Assembly (NCBI RefSeq): GCF_032854445.1
Contig: NC_088295.1
Location: forward strand, 37,247,385 to 37,311,384
Source: Liolophura sinensis
Lineage: Eukaryota > Mollusca > Polyplacophora > Chitonida > Chitonidae
Length of the DNA: 64,000 nucleotides
Direction: 5' to 3'
The position numbers and the translations under genes are program-made. The notes beneath the pieces were generated by a model. The model was not told the DNA's origin, searched no databases, and saw only the letters and a list, made by a program, of their open reading frames with translations. Shown in pieces: positions 13,317 through 26,200 of the stretch (the stretch's first letter is position 1; every line of letters begins with the position of its first letter).

Positions 13317-13454
13317 TTAAACCGTAATAAACAAACCGTATACAAACCCCAGTTGTGTAGACAGCACATGTATTTGGTTTAAATGCAAAACAAAGCAACA
13401 TGTTTATTGTTACTTTTGGTGCAACAGTACACTGCTCAAAGTAGCAAACCATTT

Positions 13455-13690
13455 TTTAATTAATTTATTGATTTTGATACTTAAGAAGTTTCATTTATAC
13501 ATATACGATGGAGAATAGATTAATGGTAGGCGGAAACTTAACCGCTTTTCGCCGCGTAAATGACAAATTTGCTTACTTAAAGCAACACCCGAAGTAGCGA
13601 CAGCTGGGTTTGAACATACAACCTCACCGGTCAAGAACTGGATTGTTGTAGCTATCTAGCGTTTTAACCGTGTCAGCTATAGATGGCACC
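13455..13690 (-). mobile_element. Decayed SINE-A copy
   Basis: TTTATTGATTTTGAT-like tail, CATATACGATGGAG, GGTAGGCGGAAAC and a tRNA-like head complement (GGGTTTGAACATACAACC) follow the order of the intact SINE-A in reverse. It sits between the 72-bp satellite and the GA-rich minisatellite. Confidence 0.5.
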
Positions 13691-13834
13691 AAACTATATT
13701 TTTCATGCTCGAGAGATATTTGCCTCCATAAATAATATTACGTTATTTTGTTAGCATGACATGGACCATGAAGTAACATCACTTATTACATGCACAACCA
13801 CAGGGTGTTACACATCACGTGGGAAGACGGACAG

Positions 13835-15010
13835 TAAGAAAACAGGAAAAGAGGTACTAGAAGCAGAGGCGGTATGGAGACAAATGGTCTAGGAGAATAG
13901 CTGGTAGGTTGGGAGCAGAGGTTCTATAGAAGCAGATGTGGTAGGAGAATAGCTGGTAGGGCAGGAGCAGATGTCCTATAGAAGCAGATTTGGTAGGAGA
14001 AAATCTGCTATATTTGGTATAGAAGCAGATGTTGTAGGAGAAAAGTGGGTACTTAGGAGTTGAGGTGGTATAGAAGCAGATATGTGGTAAGAAAAAAATG
14101 GTAGGGAATTATCAGAGGTGGTATGGTAGCAGATGTGGCAGGAAAAAAGCAGGTAGAGAATAGAAATCAGGAATAGAATGTGGAATAGAATCAGATTTGG
14201 TAGGAATAAAGCTGGTAAAGGTGGAATGAAAGCAGATGTGGTAGGAGAAAAGCTGATACAGGTGACATGGAAGCAGATGTGGTAGGAGAATAGCTGGAAG
14301 CTTGGAAGCAGAGGTGGTATAGAAGCAGATGTGGTAGGAGAAAAGCTGGTTGGACAGGAGTAGATGTGCTACAGATGCAGACTTGGTAGGAGAAAAGTGG
14401 GTGCTTAGGAGTTGAGGTGGTACAGAAGCAGATATGCAGTAGAAAAAAATTGGTAGGGAAGGATCAAAGGTGATATGGAAGCAGAGGTGGTTGGAGAAAA
14501 GTTGGTATTGTAGGATCACAGGTGGAAGAGAATCAGATTTGGTAGGCATAAAGCTGGTAAAGGTGGCATGGAAGCAGATGTGGTAAGATTTTGGCTGGTC
14601 GGTTAGCAGAGGTGGTACAGAAGCAGATGTAGATGGAAAAAAGCTGGTAGGGCAGGATAAAAAGTGGTATAGAAGCAGAGATGGTAGGAAAAAGGCTGTT
14701 AGGTAGGATCAGAGGTGGTATAGAGGCAAAAATGGTACGAAAACAGAAGTGGTACAGAATAAGATGTGGAGAAAAGCTGGAGTCAGAAAATAAGGTAGGG
14801 GAAGGGAAGGTATAAAAACAGAGATGGTGGGAGCAGAGAACTTAGGAACACAGAAGTTAGGAGCTGAGGATATATAGAACAGGGATGGCAGGCGCATAAG
14901 TGATGGAAGAAGTGGTAGGAGCAGAAGTGTTGTAGGAACAGAGAAAGTAAAGAGCAGAGGAAATATTGAAGCAGTGGCGGTAGGAGCACAAGTTATACCA
15001 GAGAAACAGT
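13835..15010. repeat. Degenerate purine-rich minisatellite
   Basis: Units of about 33 bp related to GAAGCAGATGTGGTAGGAGA plus AAAGCTGGTAGG, strongly diverged, with strand bias (G/A on +). It comes within about 65 bp of the polyadenylation signal of the C3-like gene. Confidence 0.85.
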
Positions 15011-15074
15011 TTAAATAGAGCAGGGTGGTGGTATAAGCATTGAATACGACACAGACGGGCCAATCACCCGGGGT

Positions 15075-15080
15075 TTTATT
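15075..15080 (-). terminator. Polyadenylation signal of the C3-like gene
   Basis: AATAAA on the minus strand (TTTATT on +), about 30 bases after the stop codon, in the sequence CAGAATAAAACCCC. Confidence 0.65.
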
Positions 15081-15109
15081 CTGCTGCAACAGTAAACAGA
15101 CATAATACC

Positions 15110-17294
15110 TCATTTGTTGGGACAACCGTTTGCTAATGTCTTTCTCATCAAAAGCATGTGATGACCCACAATTCGATCCTTTTTGGGTAAAGCTCTGTTA
15201 TTTCGGTCATAAAACTCCATCACAAAGGCATGATCGTCTAGTCGGTACTTCATCCTGTGATGATATGGGAGACAAGTCGCAACAGTTACAAAGCATTAAA
15301 TACTATGTTCAGCTTGCTACCCTACCATTTTTTACAACCTAAAATCCTTCGGTATCATAATTTGTGTGAATTCATTATGAGTGTTCTGTAAAAATACATT
15401 TAGTCCCAAACAGAATAAAAACTCAAAACATGAGAATGAATAAACAATATCCAGCTAAATGGAAAGAATTCTGGAAATTTCGAATGATTTTGGCAGATAT
15501 TGTTTTTACCTTGAAAGACATTTTTTGTTATATTCGTTTGGATTGAATGACGCGAATATCTTTTCAGTGGTAAATAGGCACACCATAAGCTCCCAGCAAA
15601 ATACACGGTCGTGTTAACTGGTGAAGGTTTAGACTTTATAGTCTACAGTTATTAATACTGTAGCGGCAACAAAATTGAAAGCAATTTACTTGTCATTGTC
15701 AATTTTTCCATCTTTGCCCATTATGAGGTATAATCTTCCTTTCTCTAGCTGGGGATCTGGACACGAACTGACAATCCAAAATTCTATAGATTCGTTCTCA
15801 ACGGCAAAAGGGTCTCCACCTGAAAATTAACAATACTTTCCATCAACTATTTTAACTTAAATTACACAAAATATGCTGGTTTGATTTTCGCTATCTACCC
15901 TGTTCAAGTGTGTATCAGTTTAGAAAATGGCATGCTTTGTTGCTGTTTAAATGTTGGTGATAAGCGCCATGCACTTCATCAAATACATTCAATCAAATAT
16001 ACTTCATCAGATACATCTCATAACACATACTTTACCAATATACATCCCTGCAAATACACTTCACTAAATACACTTCACCACATACATCTCAGCAAATACA
16101 CTTCACTAAATACATCTCATCAAATACATCTCACCAAATACACTTCACCACATACATCTCATCAAATACATTTCATCAAATAAACTTCACCAAAATACAT
16201 CTCAGCAAATACATCTCCCTAAATAATCTCATGAAATACACTTCACCACATGCATCTCATCAAATACATATCACCAAATAAATATCATCAAATATACTTC
16301 ACCACATACATCTGATCAAATGCACTTCATCACATAAATCTCATAACATACACCTCACCAAATACATCTCATCGTTTTTCAACAGATTTCCCCTGTATCA
16401 CTTTTGTGTGTGAAGTAATTATAACATTAGCATGTTGCATCATGTACACGCTACTATGATTACCTGGTTTAATTACACTCCTCAAGTCTGCTGTGACTTT
16501 CCTCTGAGCCAGGCCCATTCCTCCCTTCTCCTCAATGGTCACAGGCTTGACGATATACACTATAAAAGAACATTAACAGATCGTGGGTTTTACAACAAAG
16601 GTTTATACCCTTTGGTGCGTACAGTATATGGAGTGCCCGAGGGACCTGTCACAGAAGAAGCCGGAGGGGAGGGGGGTCTTGACCATTAATTAAGGAATAT
16701 GTATAATTTTTGATGATAACATGCCAAAGAGTATTTATCTTTCCAACGCGTCTAACTTACACCACCAGTATCTATCCCCTAAATTCCTATCGTTACAGTG
16801 CTTAATGCAACCAGACATTTCTAAACAATACACAGCTGTATTTGTAATAAAAAAACATCCAGTTTGTCAGTCACAATCACTGTACTCACCATAATCTGCT
16901 TCTGTGCAGGCGATTTTTAGAAGGTCGTTTTTCTTTATAGCCCATCGCTCCTGATTTGTATAATGTTTTGTACAATGACCTTCAAACAAGAAAGAAAATG
17001 TGAGATGCTTTTCCTTGGACTAAATACTATCCTTCTCTACTCCAATTTATTTATTTGACTGCTGTTTAACGCCATACTGAAGAAATAAACCTATGATGAT
17101 TTACTTTACACTGATACCTAGGAAATCATGAAATTTATTAAACTTTGTCCTTGTGTTTTTTAGGATAGGCCAACAATTTTCAGAGATATAAAAATAAAAC
17201 ATACCTTCTGCACATTTACACATGCCGCCTTCACACAGTGTCTGATAGAGCCCACTTTGCTCCTGGGGGCGATAAAATCGAGTACAGGATGTGT
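15110..17294 (-). CDS. C3-like exons 34-38: C345C/NTR domain and stop
   Basis: Exon 34 (17205-17294) encodes SCTRFYRP...LCEGGMCKCAEG, the signature linking MG8 to C345C. Exons 35 (16890-16979), 36 (16464-16559), 37 (15690-15819, with WIVSSCPDPQLEKG and YLIMGKDGK) continue the netrin-like domain. Exon 37 looks as if it stops at TAA, but the AA|GTAAAT donor fits the family and joins in phase to exon 38 (15110-15254), which ends LANGCPNK and TGA at 15,110-15,112, matching the GCPN end of C3. This domain guides convertase binding in C3-C5. Confidence 0.85.
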
Positions 17295-20200
17295 CTGAAA
17301 TAAAATGAGACACAAATTAAAATTGAAACAATAGATAATTCACCGCTTGCTTTTTGCTGTTGGAACATGTATTTAAGTCTGCTTGATGGAAAGTTGTCAT
17401 TTACTTACTGAATCCATAACCTTTTTAAATTGTATAGTTTAACAACAGTTTATATTTGTGATATGTTTACAGCCGGAGTTAGCTACTGCATCAGAGATGT
17501 TAACGTTAATGTGTAATTTACTTAACACATACCTTCAGGCTCATAGTAATCATACACTTTCACGGTTTGAGGCTGGACATTTCCCACGTAATGGTCCTGG
17601 CGAGCTCTAAACTTGACACATAAAGGCTCCCCATATTCGTCTTTCTGTGGAATCTGAAATACAATCAACCATTTGCATTATAATTCTGTGAAACCTAATA
17701 CATGTCTTTACTGACGTTTTCTTCCATTCCATGTTTAAGACTGCATTAGATGGTAGATGATTAGATTGTGTTAATTCGTTGTTTGGTGCATTAGCAAAAG
17801 CTTCTCAGGGGTTTGTTTTTAATCCTAGCGTTCATGTAGTATGTATATCGTCAGTGGTTTGACATAAAGTCTTAGTATGACGTCCAACTGACGTTCATAT
17901 GGGTATTTCGCGTTTTTCACCCTTTACCAAACATAAATGTTTGTGTCCCACCTTTTGAACGTAGAAGATTACTCGCTCCCCAATAGCTTCGAAATCATCC
18001 ACAACATTATCGTCTTTCAACTGAAATAATCAACAGAGCAAATTATGCCAAGCATGCCACTAGTTTCTATATAATTATGACCTCACCCGAGGCGAAGTCA
18101 TGCCGGAGTTCTTACCGTCGAAACTGAGCATATGCATTTAAAACTATGACTTTTTTGACAGTGGTAAATATTCTAAGAATAAAGAAACGCCCCATTATGT
18201 ATTGAATAAGGCACCACAAAGTCAACATTACTACCGGAATGTCGACACAATCCTCTATACTCTTTTAATAGGCAATTCAAAAGAACTTCATTGCAAAGCT
18301 TTCCTATTTTGATTTCCAAGTACATGGTGAACTACCTTTGTCTCATATAATGATATATACTACCGGGCAAAAGAAACGTATAACCTTGTTCAGCACCACA
18401 AGAAAGAGAAAGAAAGACAGACAGTATCAACGTGATAAGCATTATATTGCAATAAAGCATTTTCCAAGTTCTGTTCAAAAATTCAAAGCCATATGGATAT
18501 TACGCTTGCGGTCAGGCCGAGTAAAGAAAGCATGGGGTAAATCTGAAAAATTACACAAATGCAAGTAAAGGGACTCCCTTAAAAAGGTGTACCTAATGTC
18601 GTATCATGTCATAAGACAGATCGTTAGTAGCGTGTGTGAGCACCCATTGCATCAATTAAAGCCAAAATGTCTCCTCATGGAAGTCGTCAGCCGCCGGGTG
18701 ACGTCATCAGGAATTCTGTCCCACTCCTCTAATAAAACCTGTTCGAGCTGTTGCCTGTTTTGTGGGGGAGGGACGCGTTGTCTCAGACGTCGATCAAGAT
18801 GATCCCACAGATGCTCTAAGGGATTCATGGCTGGCGATCGTGCTGGCCAAGGCAGTAGGCCTACATTGACATCAACGGTGTCCAGATAATTTAGTACAAC
18901 TTTGGCGGTATGAGGTCGTGCATTGTCCTGCTGCAAAAGGTGCCCCTTTGCTGTTGATGCACGAATGGCACCACAGCAGGTTCCAATATTTCATCTCGGT
19001 ATCTTTGGCCAGTCAGATTTCCCTGGATGATGACCAATCTCGTTCCCACCTGTCCACAAATTCCGCCCCATACAAGCACTTTACCAGCACCAATGCAGTT
19101 TTGTGCCAATCGCTCTCCCCTGCGTCGATACACACGAATTCGACCATCATTTCTGAAGAGGTTATATCGGCTTACATCAGTGAACAGCACCCTTTCCCAG
19201 TCTCGTCGCTGCCATCGACGTACAACTCTTGCCCAACGCAGCCTGTTTTGACGGTGTAGAGGAGTCAATGCCATTCCACGGAAGGGGCGATAGGCTCTGA
19301 TACCACTCACGCGGAGTCGTCGTAAGACTGTGCGTCTGCTGATGGGGTATCCCAGTGCCGTTTCCGCCGTTGACATGTCCGTCACAAACCGGTTACGCAG
19401 GTGGATTGTGCGGATGTACTGGTCTTCGCCAGGCGTTGTAACACTTGACCTGCCCGATCTTGGACGATCTAGTGTCCTGCCTGTTAGGCGGTAACGACCC
19501 AACAGTCTGCTGATGGTGGCTTGACTGCAATTGAATGTTCTGGCAATGTGGTGTTGGCTGGCCCCCATGTCGGCCATACCAGTGGCTCTATCACGTTCTG
19601 CTTGTGTGAGTCTCGGCATTTCTTGAATGTTTTTAATGCTATTGCACCCTTACCATGTGCTACACCGGTATTTATACGGCGGTCATTGTCGAGAATTTTC
19701 AACAGGGCCCGAAACTCTGTTTTTCCGATTTTTCATGATGTCTTACACCAATTTCAATGAATCTCGTTAAAAAGTGACGTGTACACAGGGTGCTTATGTG
19801 CAAACGTATTCGCACAACGTTCAAACTTATTCAACTTATTTTTCCATAGAAAAAACTGCATTTAAAAGTTATACGTTTCTTTTGCCCGGTTGTTTATATA
19901 TCGAAATTAAAAGACCATTGAATTTTGACTTTAACTTTCTCCATGATAGCCACAGACTTCGACCAAGTTGTTTACAATCATCAAGTCCCGTGTGTGGCTT
20001 AGTTTCGAAACTAAATACTCGAAGTCAGTGATTTATTATTTTAAAAATGCATAACATATTAACAAAGTTATGTCATTCTGTTATTTGCTGCAAAGAACGA
20101 ATTTAGGAGATATGTTTTGAGAATATATGTGAATACATTAACACTCACTTTCTGAAGGTCATTCTCCAACGCGGTCAAGCCTGTGAATAAGCCTATATCT

Positions 20201-23200
20201 ATTATAGACATCCCAGTGTCCTTTCCTGTCAGTGAGCTAAAACCAAGAAAGTCTATGATGCATGACTGGCTAGTAGGGAAATCTTTATTAGGGACTGGTT
20301 TAAGTTTGTCACTAGATTTGGTGGGCTCTGTCTCTTTGGATATATAATGTCAATACTTAATTAGAAGGACTGTATAAATGATATCTACATGGACTTCCAT
20401 ATTGAAGTGAACTATTTGAATAGTGCCTTACACAGAGTGAAAGAAAATAGTATACATAAGGTCAACGACATGTGAAATAGAGGCGGTTGAGATGTTTTAA
20501 TTGCGCTTTTGTCACACAATGGCCAAAGTTATGCATGTATGCATACAATGTATGTTAAATGATCGAAACGATGGAATAATAGTTACTCCATGGTCCTCTG
20601 AAGTTTGCCTTCAGTCAACTAGTTTTTCATTTATTGAGTTTTTATACCGTATTTATGTGTATCTTCGTCTGTGTGTGGAGGAAATGCTTCCCTATGTACA
20701 AACCTGGTGAAACTGGTTAAACCAGTGAGAGCCAAATTCGAAACATTGATTAAAGAATAATGAAAGCAACCGTACTGAAAATGTCGTGTTTGCTATTAAA
20801 AGACATTTTCATTCAGAATTTCTTTTTAATCCAGAAACCAACCTGGCACAGAAGTGGATGCAGACGACTTTCTTATTACCGCCATCTTCTATGGCACCTT
20901 TGTCTATATCCAAGACCGGAATCCTAGCTGCTTGGCGCCCAATCCTTGAGCGTTTCTTCCCCACGTAGGCCATACCTACAGGTGCACCAGCTCGTGCATT
21001 AGGTAAAACTAAGTCGACGTCATCGTAATCATAGTCATCTCCACCTCCACCAATATCTTTACAATTCTGGCCACAAACATCACATTCCCTTAAATAAATG
21101 AGTAAAAAATGTTTATTGTCTCAATGATAATCGACGGTGTTTTGAATATACCTGCTGACAGTCATTGGTCAGTCAATTAAAGGCCTCTGTAGTCTCTTCA
21201 TGTCACAGTAAGTTTTGAAGCTGGTTCTTTGCGATTTTCATGAGCAATTTTAAATTCGGCATGACATTTTGCTGTCGAATACGTTCCTGCAATGGATACA
21301 CTGAGTGTAAAGCATATTCCATGAAACGACTTCACTCCAAGTTTTTCAAATTTGCAGAGGGTACAGTTCTCTTGTAACTAAGTATAAACAGAGTGATAAG
21401 AATCTATTTTGCCGTACCTTCATCATGTTCAATAAGATCGTCATGTTTGATTCCTAAACACAGCCTGTCAAAGGGCAACTGAGATACATACATCTATTTT
21501 GGTTAGGCCTAACTCTTACATATGGTACACTATGGTTCACGATTTGGATACTGATTTAATTCCTTCACGTCAACACTATACACAGTTGGCTGCTTCTCTT
21601 TGTAAGAATACGCTCTAATTTCTTACTTCATATAGTGTATTAGTAATTTTGTGATTTATGTTGACAGTTATCCTGGAAATTGAAAATTATTACGTCCATT
21701 ATAGTTGAGTGTCTGTTTCGACGTCTAGATTCCAAAACAATTCCGAACACAGTTATGTATACAAAGAGCAGGAATGAATTGTAGGAAAAGTACAAAACTG
21801 AATATCTGACTTAATGAGAAACACATACTTGTCCTTTTCGATCTTTTTGAACTTGATATCTTTACACTCGATTTTCATATCGAATCGACAAAGTTCGTCT
21901 CCGTCCGTGGGTACGTTGTATCCTAGTTGAACGTGAAGCTGTCCGACTCCGGAACCTCGAGTGTGCACCACAAGATTCCCGCCAATTGGCACCTTTAGAC
22001 AATGAAAAATATGATATACACTTTAAACACCAAGTTGTCACCACGTAACAAATGACAAACAATAATCGGCGATCAAATTCAAGGATTTAACTCTAGGTTT
22101 AGTTCCTGTCATCTTTGACTGTACTAACGAACTCATGTGTAATGCTGACCTTACAATCTTAGCATTTATAGAATGTAATACTATTGTGTTGTTTTACAGC
22201 GCTCAGTACATTAAAGAAAAGGTGATTGGTGAAAATTGCGTTTGCATTCATTTTAAACAGGTCATTGCTGTGCAGTTATTTTAGATTTAACACGTTATGT
22301 GCCTTAAAACAGTATCTAAGAAAACACTTCACGGTTGATAGAATGATTGAAATGTACATACATTTTTCACTGTGCGTTGCACCTCGGCATCTTTTTGAAC
22401 CAAATGGACGGATTCATGGAACTGTCCATCTGCCTCGCTCTTCAGATCACACGTCATGTCCAAATCTTCACTGAACGTCTCAACCGAGTATTCCGTGATA
22501 GCTTGTAGCCCAATCACTGTGTCCTGGAACAAAAATTATCAGAAAATGTCAGATTTTGTGCAAAAATTAGAATTATTTTTTCAGGTATTGAACGTTACAC
22601 TCCCAGAGTTGAACCAGCAGACATTACTTTTAATACTAGTTGGAGTCTTTTACCTGAGTTGACACAAATGCTCCTTTGGAGTTCCTCTGTTGTATCAGCC
22701 AGTTGATGATGGCGTGAGTGTATTTGACATCCCCCAATTTCAGCTGCGCCAGGAGAGCGTAACTGGTGGTCTCCACAGCCAAAGCTGGTGCTTTCTTGCC
22801 AATTTTACCCTCCGACCAGTACCGCAAGGCGTTGTCTGGAAGCAAAAACAATTCATGGACATAATAAAAGATGTGAATTGTGTAGAGAAAGAAGAGGACA
22901 TTTTCATACTGTTTACGATTAGGTGTTTTGGATCCGTTACGGGCTCTGGTCCCGGTTGACTTTCAGTTATAGGTATACTGCCATTTTTTCTCATCGGTAT
23001 TAAGAATATCTTAAATTTTGGTATTCCAGTCTCTTGAGTTTGATTTCCTCAAATGTTTCACAGTATTGTTCCAGTTCTTGTCAAGTCAACAGTGGTTATT
23101 AGTCCAAATAGACAATAATTTATATCACTCCGATTAGATCCAACACTGCTTTGATCCAACTACTAAGAGAAAAGTGAAAAAGTCTATCTACCAAAGAGAC

Positions 23201-26200
23201 AGATTGCCGACAGCAAAAAGTTGTGCTCCGATTTTTAACGTCATCTACATACAGAGGACATTCCAGAGGACTACTGACAAATATCTGACCTTGAGTGGAC
23301 AATCTAATGTTCAGTTTTAGCTGCGGTTTCTATTCGACCCATTCATTCGCTCAAGTCGCTGTACTAGAATTTAGAAACATGGTCGAGGATTGACTTTTGA
23401 TTGATTTATCTCCCCTTGTGTCAAAATCGACGGGATGTGTTCAGTGAACTTAAAATGTTACACACGGCGCTGTGTTGTAAGTATGCAACCTACCAGACTA
23501 CTTGTTACGGAGCCGTAAAAGCGACTTGGTGAAAAAAAATTTTTTGAAAGAGGTAAAAAATACATGGTGAAACATTTTATTTTTGAACAGAAAAAAAATG
23601 TTTGGGGGGGGGGATGGAGAAAAAAAATGACATGGTGGAAAAACATTTTTGGAACAGAAAATCTTTTTTTTTTAATCCCCGATATTTAAAGTTGGAGCCC
23701 CGAGTATAAACGTCGGGGCCGACTTAATTAGCCAAATCACAGGTCGTTTGGTATAAACAGCAAATAGGGCAGCCACAAAAGAGCATATGTCACTAATAAC
23801 TACATATTTTGACTAGATTCTTACCATGAGATAAATAACTTGTATTTTACTTCAAGTATTGCAATGAGTCTGATCGACTACACAGGTCAATTCCAGTCTG
23901 TTTAAAAGCACATCATTGTTCATACAAAACAGTTATGTACTAAAAGTACAAAAGACTACACCGCTATAGACCGACTAGTTCTAGGCGCACAATGCATTTC
24001 CCATGATCAACGAGACAGCTTATTAGTGAATAAATTTCAAGAGACATATATAAATATAAATAAAATACAACATGCAACCCTGCCCTTATATAGTTGACAT
24101 CTTTCAATCACTAAATGTGAGACAACAGTGGAATACCTGTACTCATTCAGCCAGGGTGGAACTAAGGCGAGCTAAATGTATGCGTTATAGAACCAAAGGC
24201 CAAAACTTTGTGTCACATATATACAGGTATAAAGACGGCAGCGACAAGTTAGAATCTTATCGTTTATATGAGTGGGTTATTTGGTTTAAAATGCACTTTA
24301 TGGATAATAATCCAAGATTGTGGGAGGTTATACCGATATAAATTGATGTTTATGTTTATGTTGGAGTTCCTCGTCGTCTAAGAGGACATTCTAGGACTGA
24401 GAAAGTATAATTTGCAAACAACAACAGTTAATTTGAAAAGCGTAATGGCACTAGCGATTTGACAGTAGCCCCCTACATATAGATGAGACTTGAGCGTAAC
24501 ACCTAGTATTGCATATATGTTTGGTCAATTAAGTCGGGGGCCCGACATTTAAACTCGCTGCCCCGACATTAAATATCAGTAGTAAAAAAAAATTTTCTCT
24601 GCGCAAATTTTTTTCTCTTCCCCAAATTGTTTTTTTTTTCACCATGTAGTTTTTTTTTCTTCCAAAATTTTTTTCACCATGTAACTTTCACGGCTTCGTA
24701 ACTTGCTCTGTCTTCAACATGTAATTTCAGTCCTGCCGTACAGATCGTTGGAAATTACGGATATTTTATAGAGCATGGTCGATAGGAAGGTAGATCGTAT
24801 CTCAGTTTGTCATACTGAATGGCTTGTACATGTGCGATTCACGAGCCAACGTTGCATTGTGGGAATCTGTGAGCTGCCTCATTTGCCTGTTATAGGGCTA
24901 TGGCGTTTAGTTAGGAGTCAAATACGTACTTTTTGTACTTAGCAGAACCAACTCAAAAGATCTGTATATCTTTCGTCAATATGTCCCTTTAACAGACCGT
25001 CATCATTATCCAGTCACACATTTACCTAGTCAAATAGGCAAAGGATTTATGTCGTACTCTCGATTATTGTGCTATGACTGTTAATTAAATGAAATACAGC
25101 TATAAAATAAAAATAGTCCTACCTTTATCATAGAAAGCTTTGGCCCGTAACAGTTCATTAGCTCTGTTCTTCTGTTTACTGTCCGCTAACACCAAGGCGT
25201 AGGTAATCAGTGAAAGAGCGTACGGACTTTCCACTTTGTTTAGTTGACCTTCCAAATACTCAATGGCCTTGACCTCCCCCGGGACCTTATCCTGCAATGG
25301 TGAATGAAACGCAAGGCATTTGGCAGTGCAATTCGACAGAAACATTCTGGAGAATAAAAAAAAATTATTAAAATAAATAAATAAATAAATAAATAAATAT
25401 ACATTATTACATTTTGTTTTGCTTTCAGATAATCGGTTGATTTACTTACCGCCTTGCTTGGGTAACACTCTTTAAGAGCAATTAACACGAATGCCGTTAG
25501 CGTTAATCCGTCCTTAACATTCCCCTGCGAAGAGAATTTGCTTCGTGATTAATTAAACGATTAAAACAATACAGTAAGCTGTGATAAAATTACACATAAA
25601 CGTTGGCAAAATTTTAATTAAGAAGTGAAATTTCTTCAAATTTCTGTATTAAGCTTTCCTTTTGTTGTATTAACATAAGCGAGCCGATGACATACTGCGT
25701 GTATTGTGTTACATGCTAAGTTCTGGGGCCCGTGTCACAAAACTTCTGTAGCTCAGGTAGCTGACTAAAGGACGTTTAGCCGACTTCTGTAAGCAGGCTA
25801 CAAAAATAATTTACTAGGCCATTTCACAAAGGAAATATTTGTCTAAAGCTTAGTCGGCTCTCACAGTTCATGATGATACTTGTTAAATTGGCTTCGGAAT
25901 AGAAATGAATTAAATTACTACCTTCACATAACACAAAAAGATGATAATTTCTTCTTTGTTTATATTTTTGACAAAGTTTGCAAACGAAAGGCGATAAACA
26001 TCAACATGGGATGAGTTACGGTGGTTTGTAAGCTTTAAGAAAATCTTCATTTGCTCCTTGTTTCTACTTTCTCTTCCATCAATAATCAACTTTCAAAACT
26101 GGAACTCACAACACTTTTAAAATTTGTTTCCTCCTAGTCAGTAGTGGATATTACTATAAAGATTTCGAGCTGACTCTTGTGGCATGGCATGCCTCCAAAG

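Noticed and set aside
12478-13452. 324-codon His/Tyr-rich open frame
   Set aside because: It is the 72-bp satellite read in one of two open frames; no start context, splice structure or codon bias supports a gene.
15681-15692. TAA as the true stop codon of the C3-like gene in exon 37
   Set aside because: The stop overlaps a good donor (AA|GTAAAT), and the next exon joins in phase and ends GCPNK, as C3 proteins do, with AATAAA just after.
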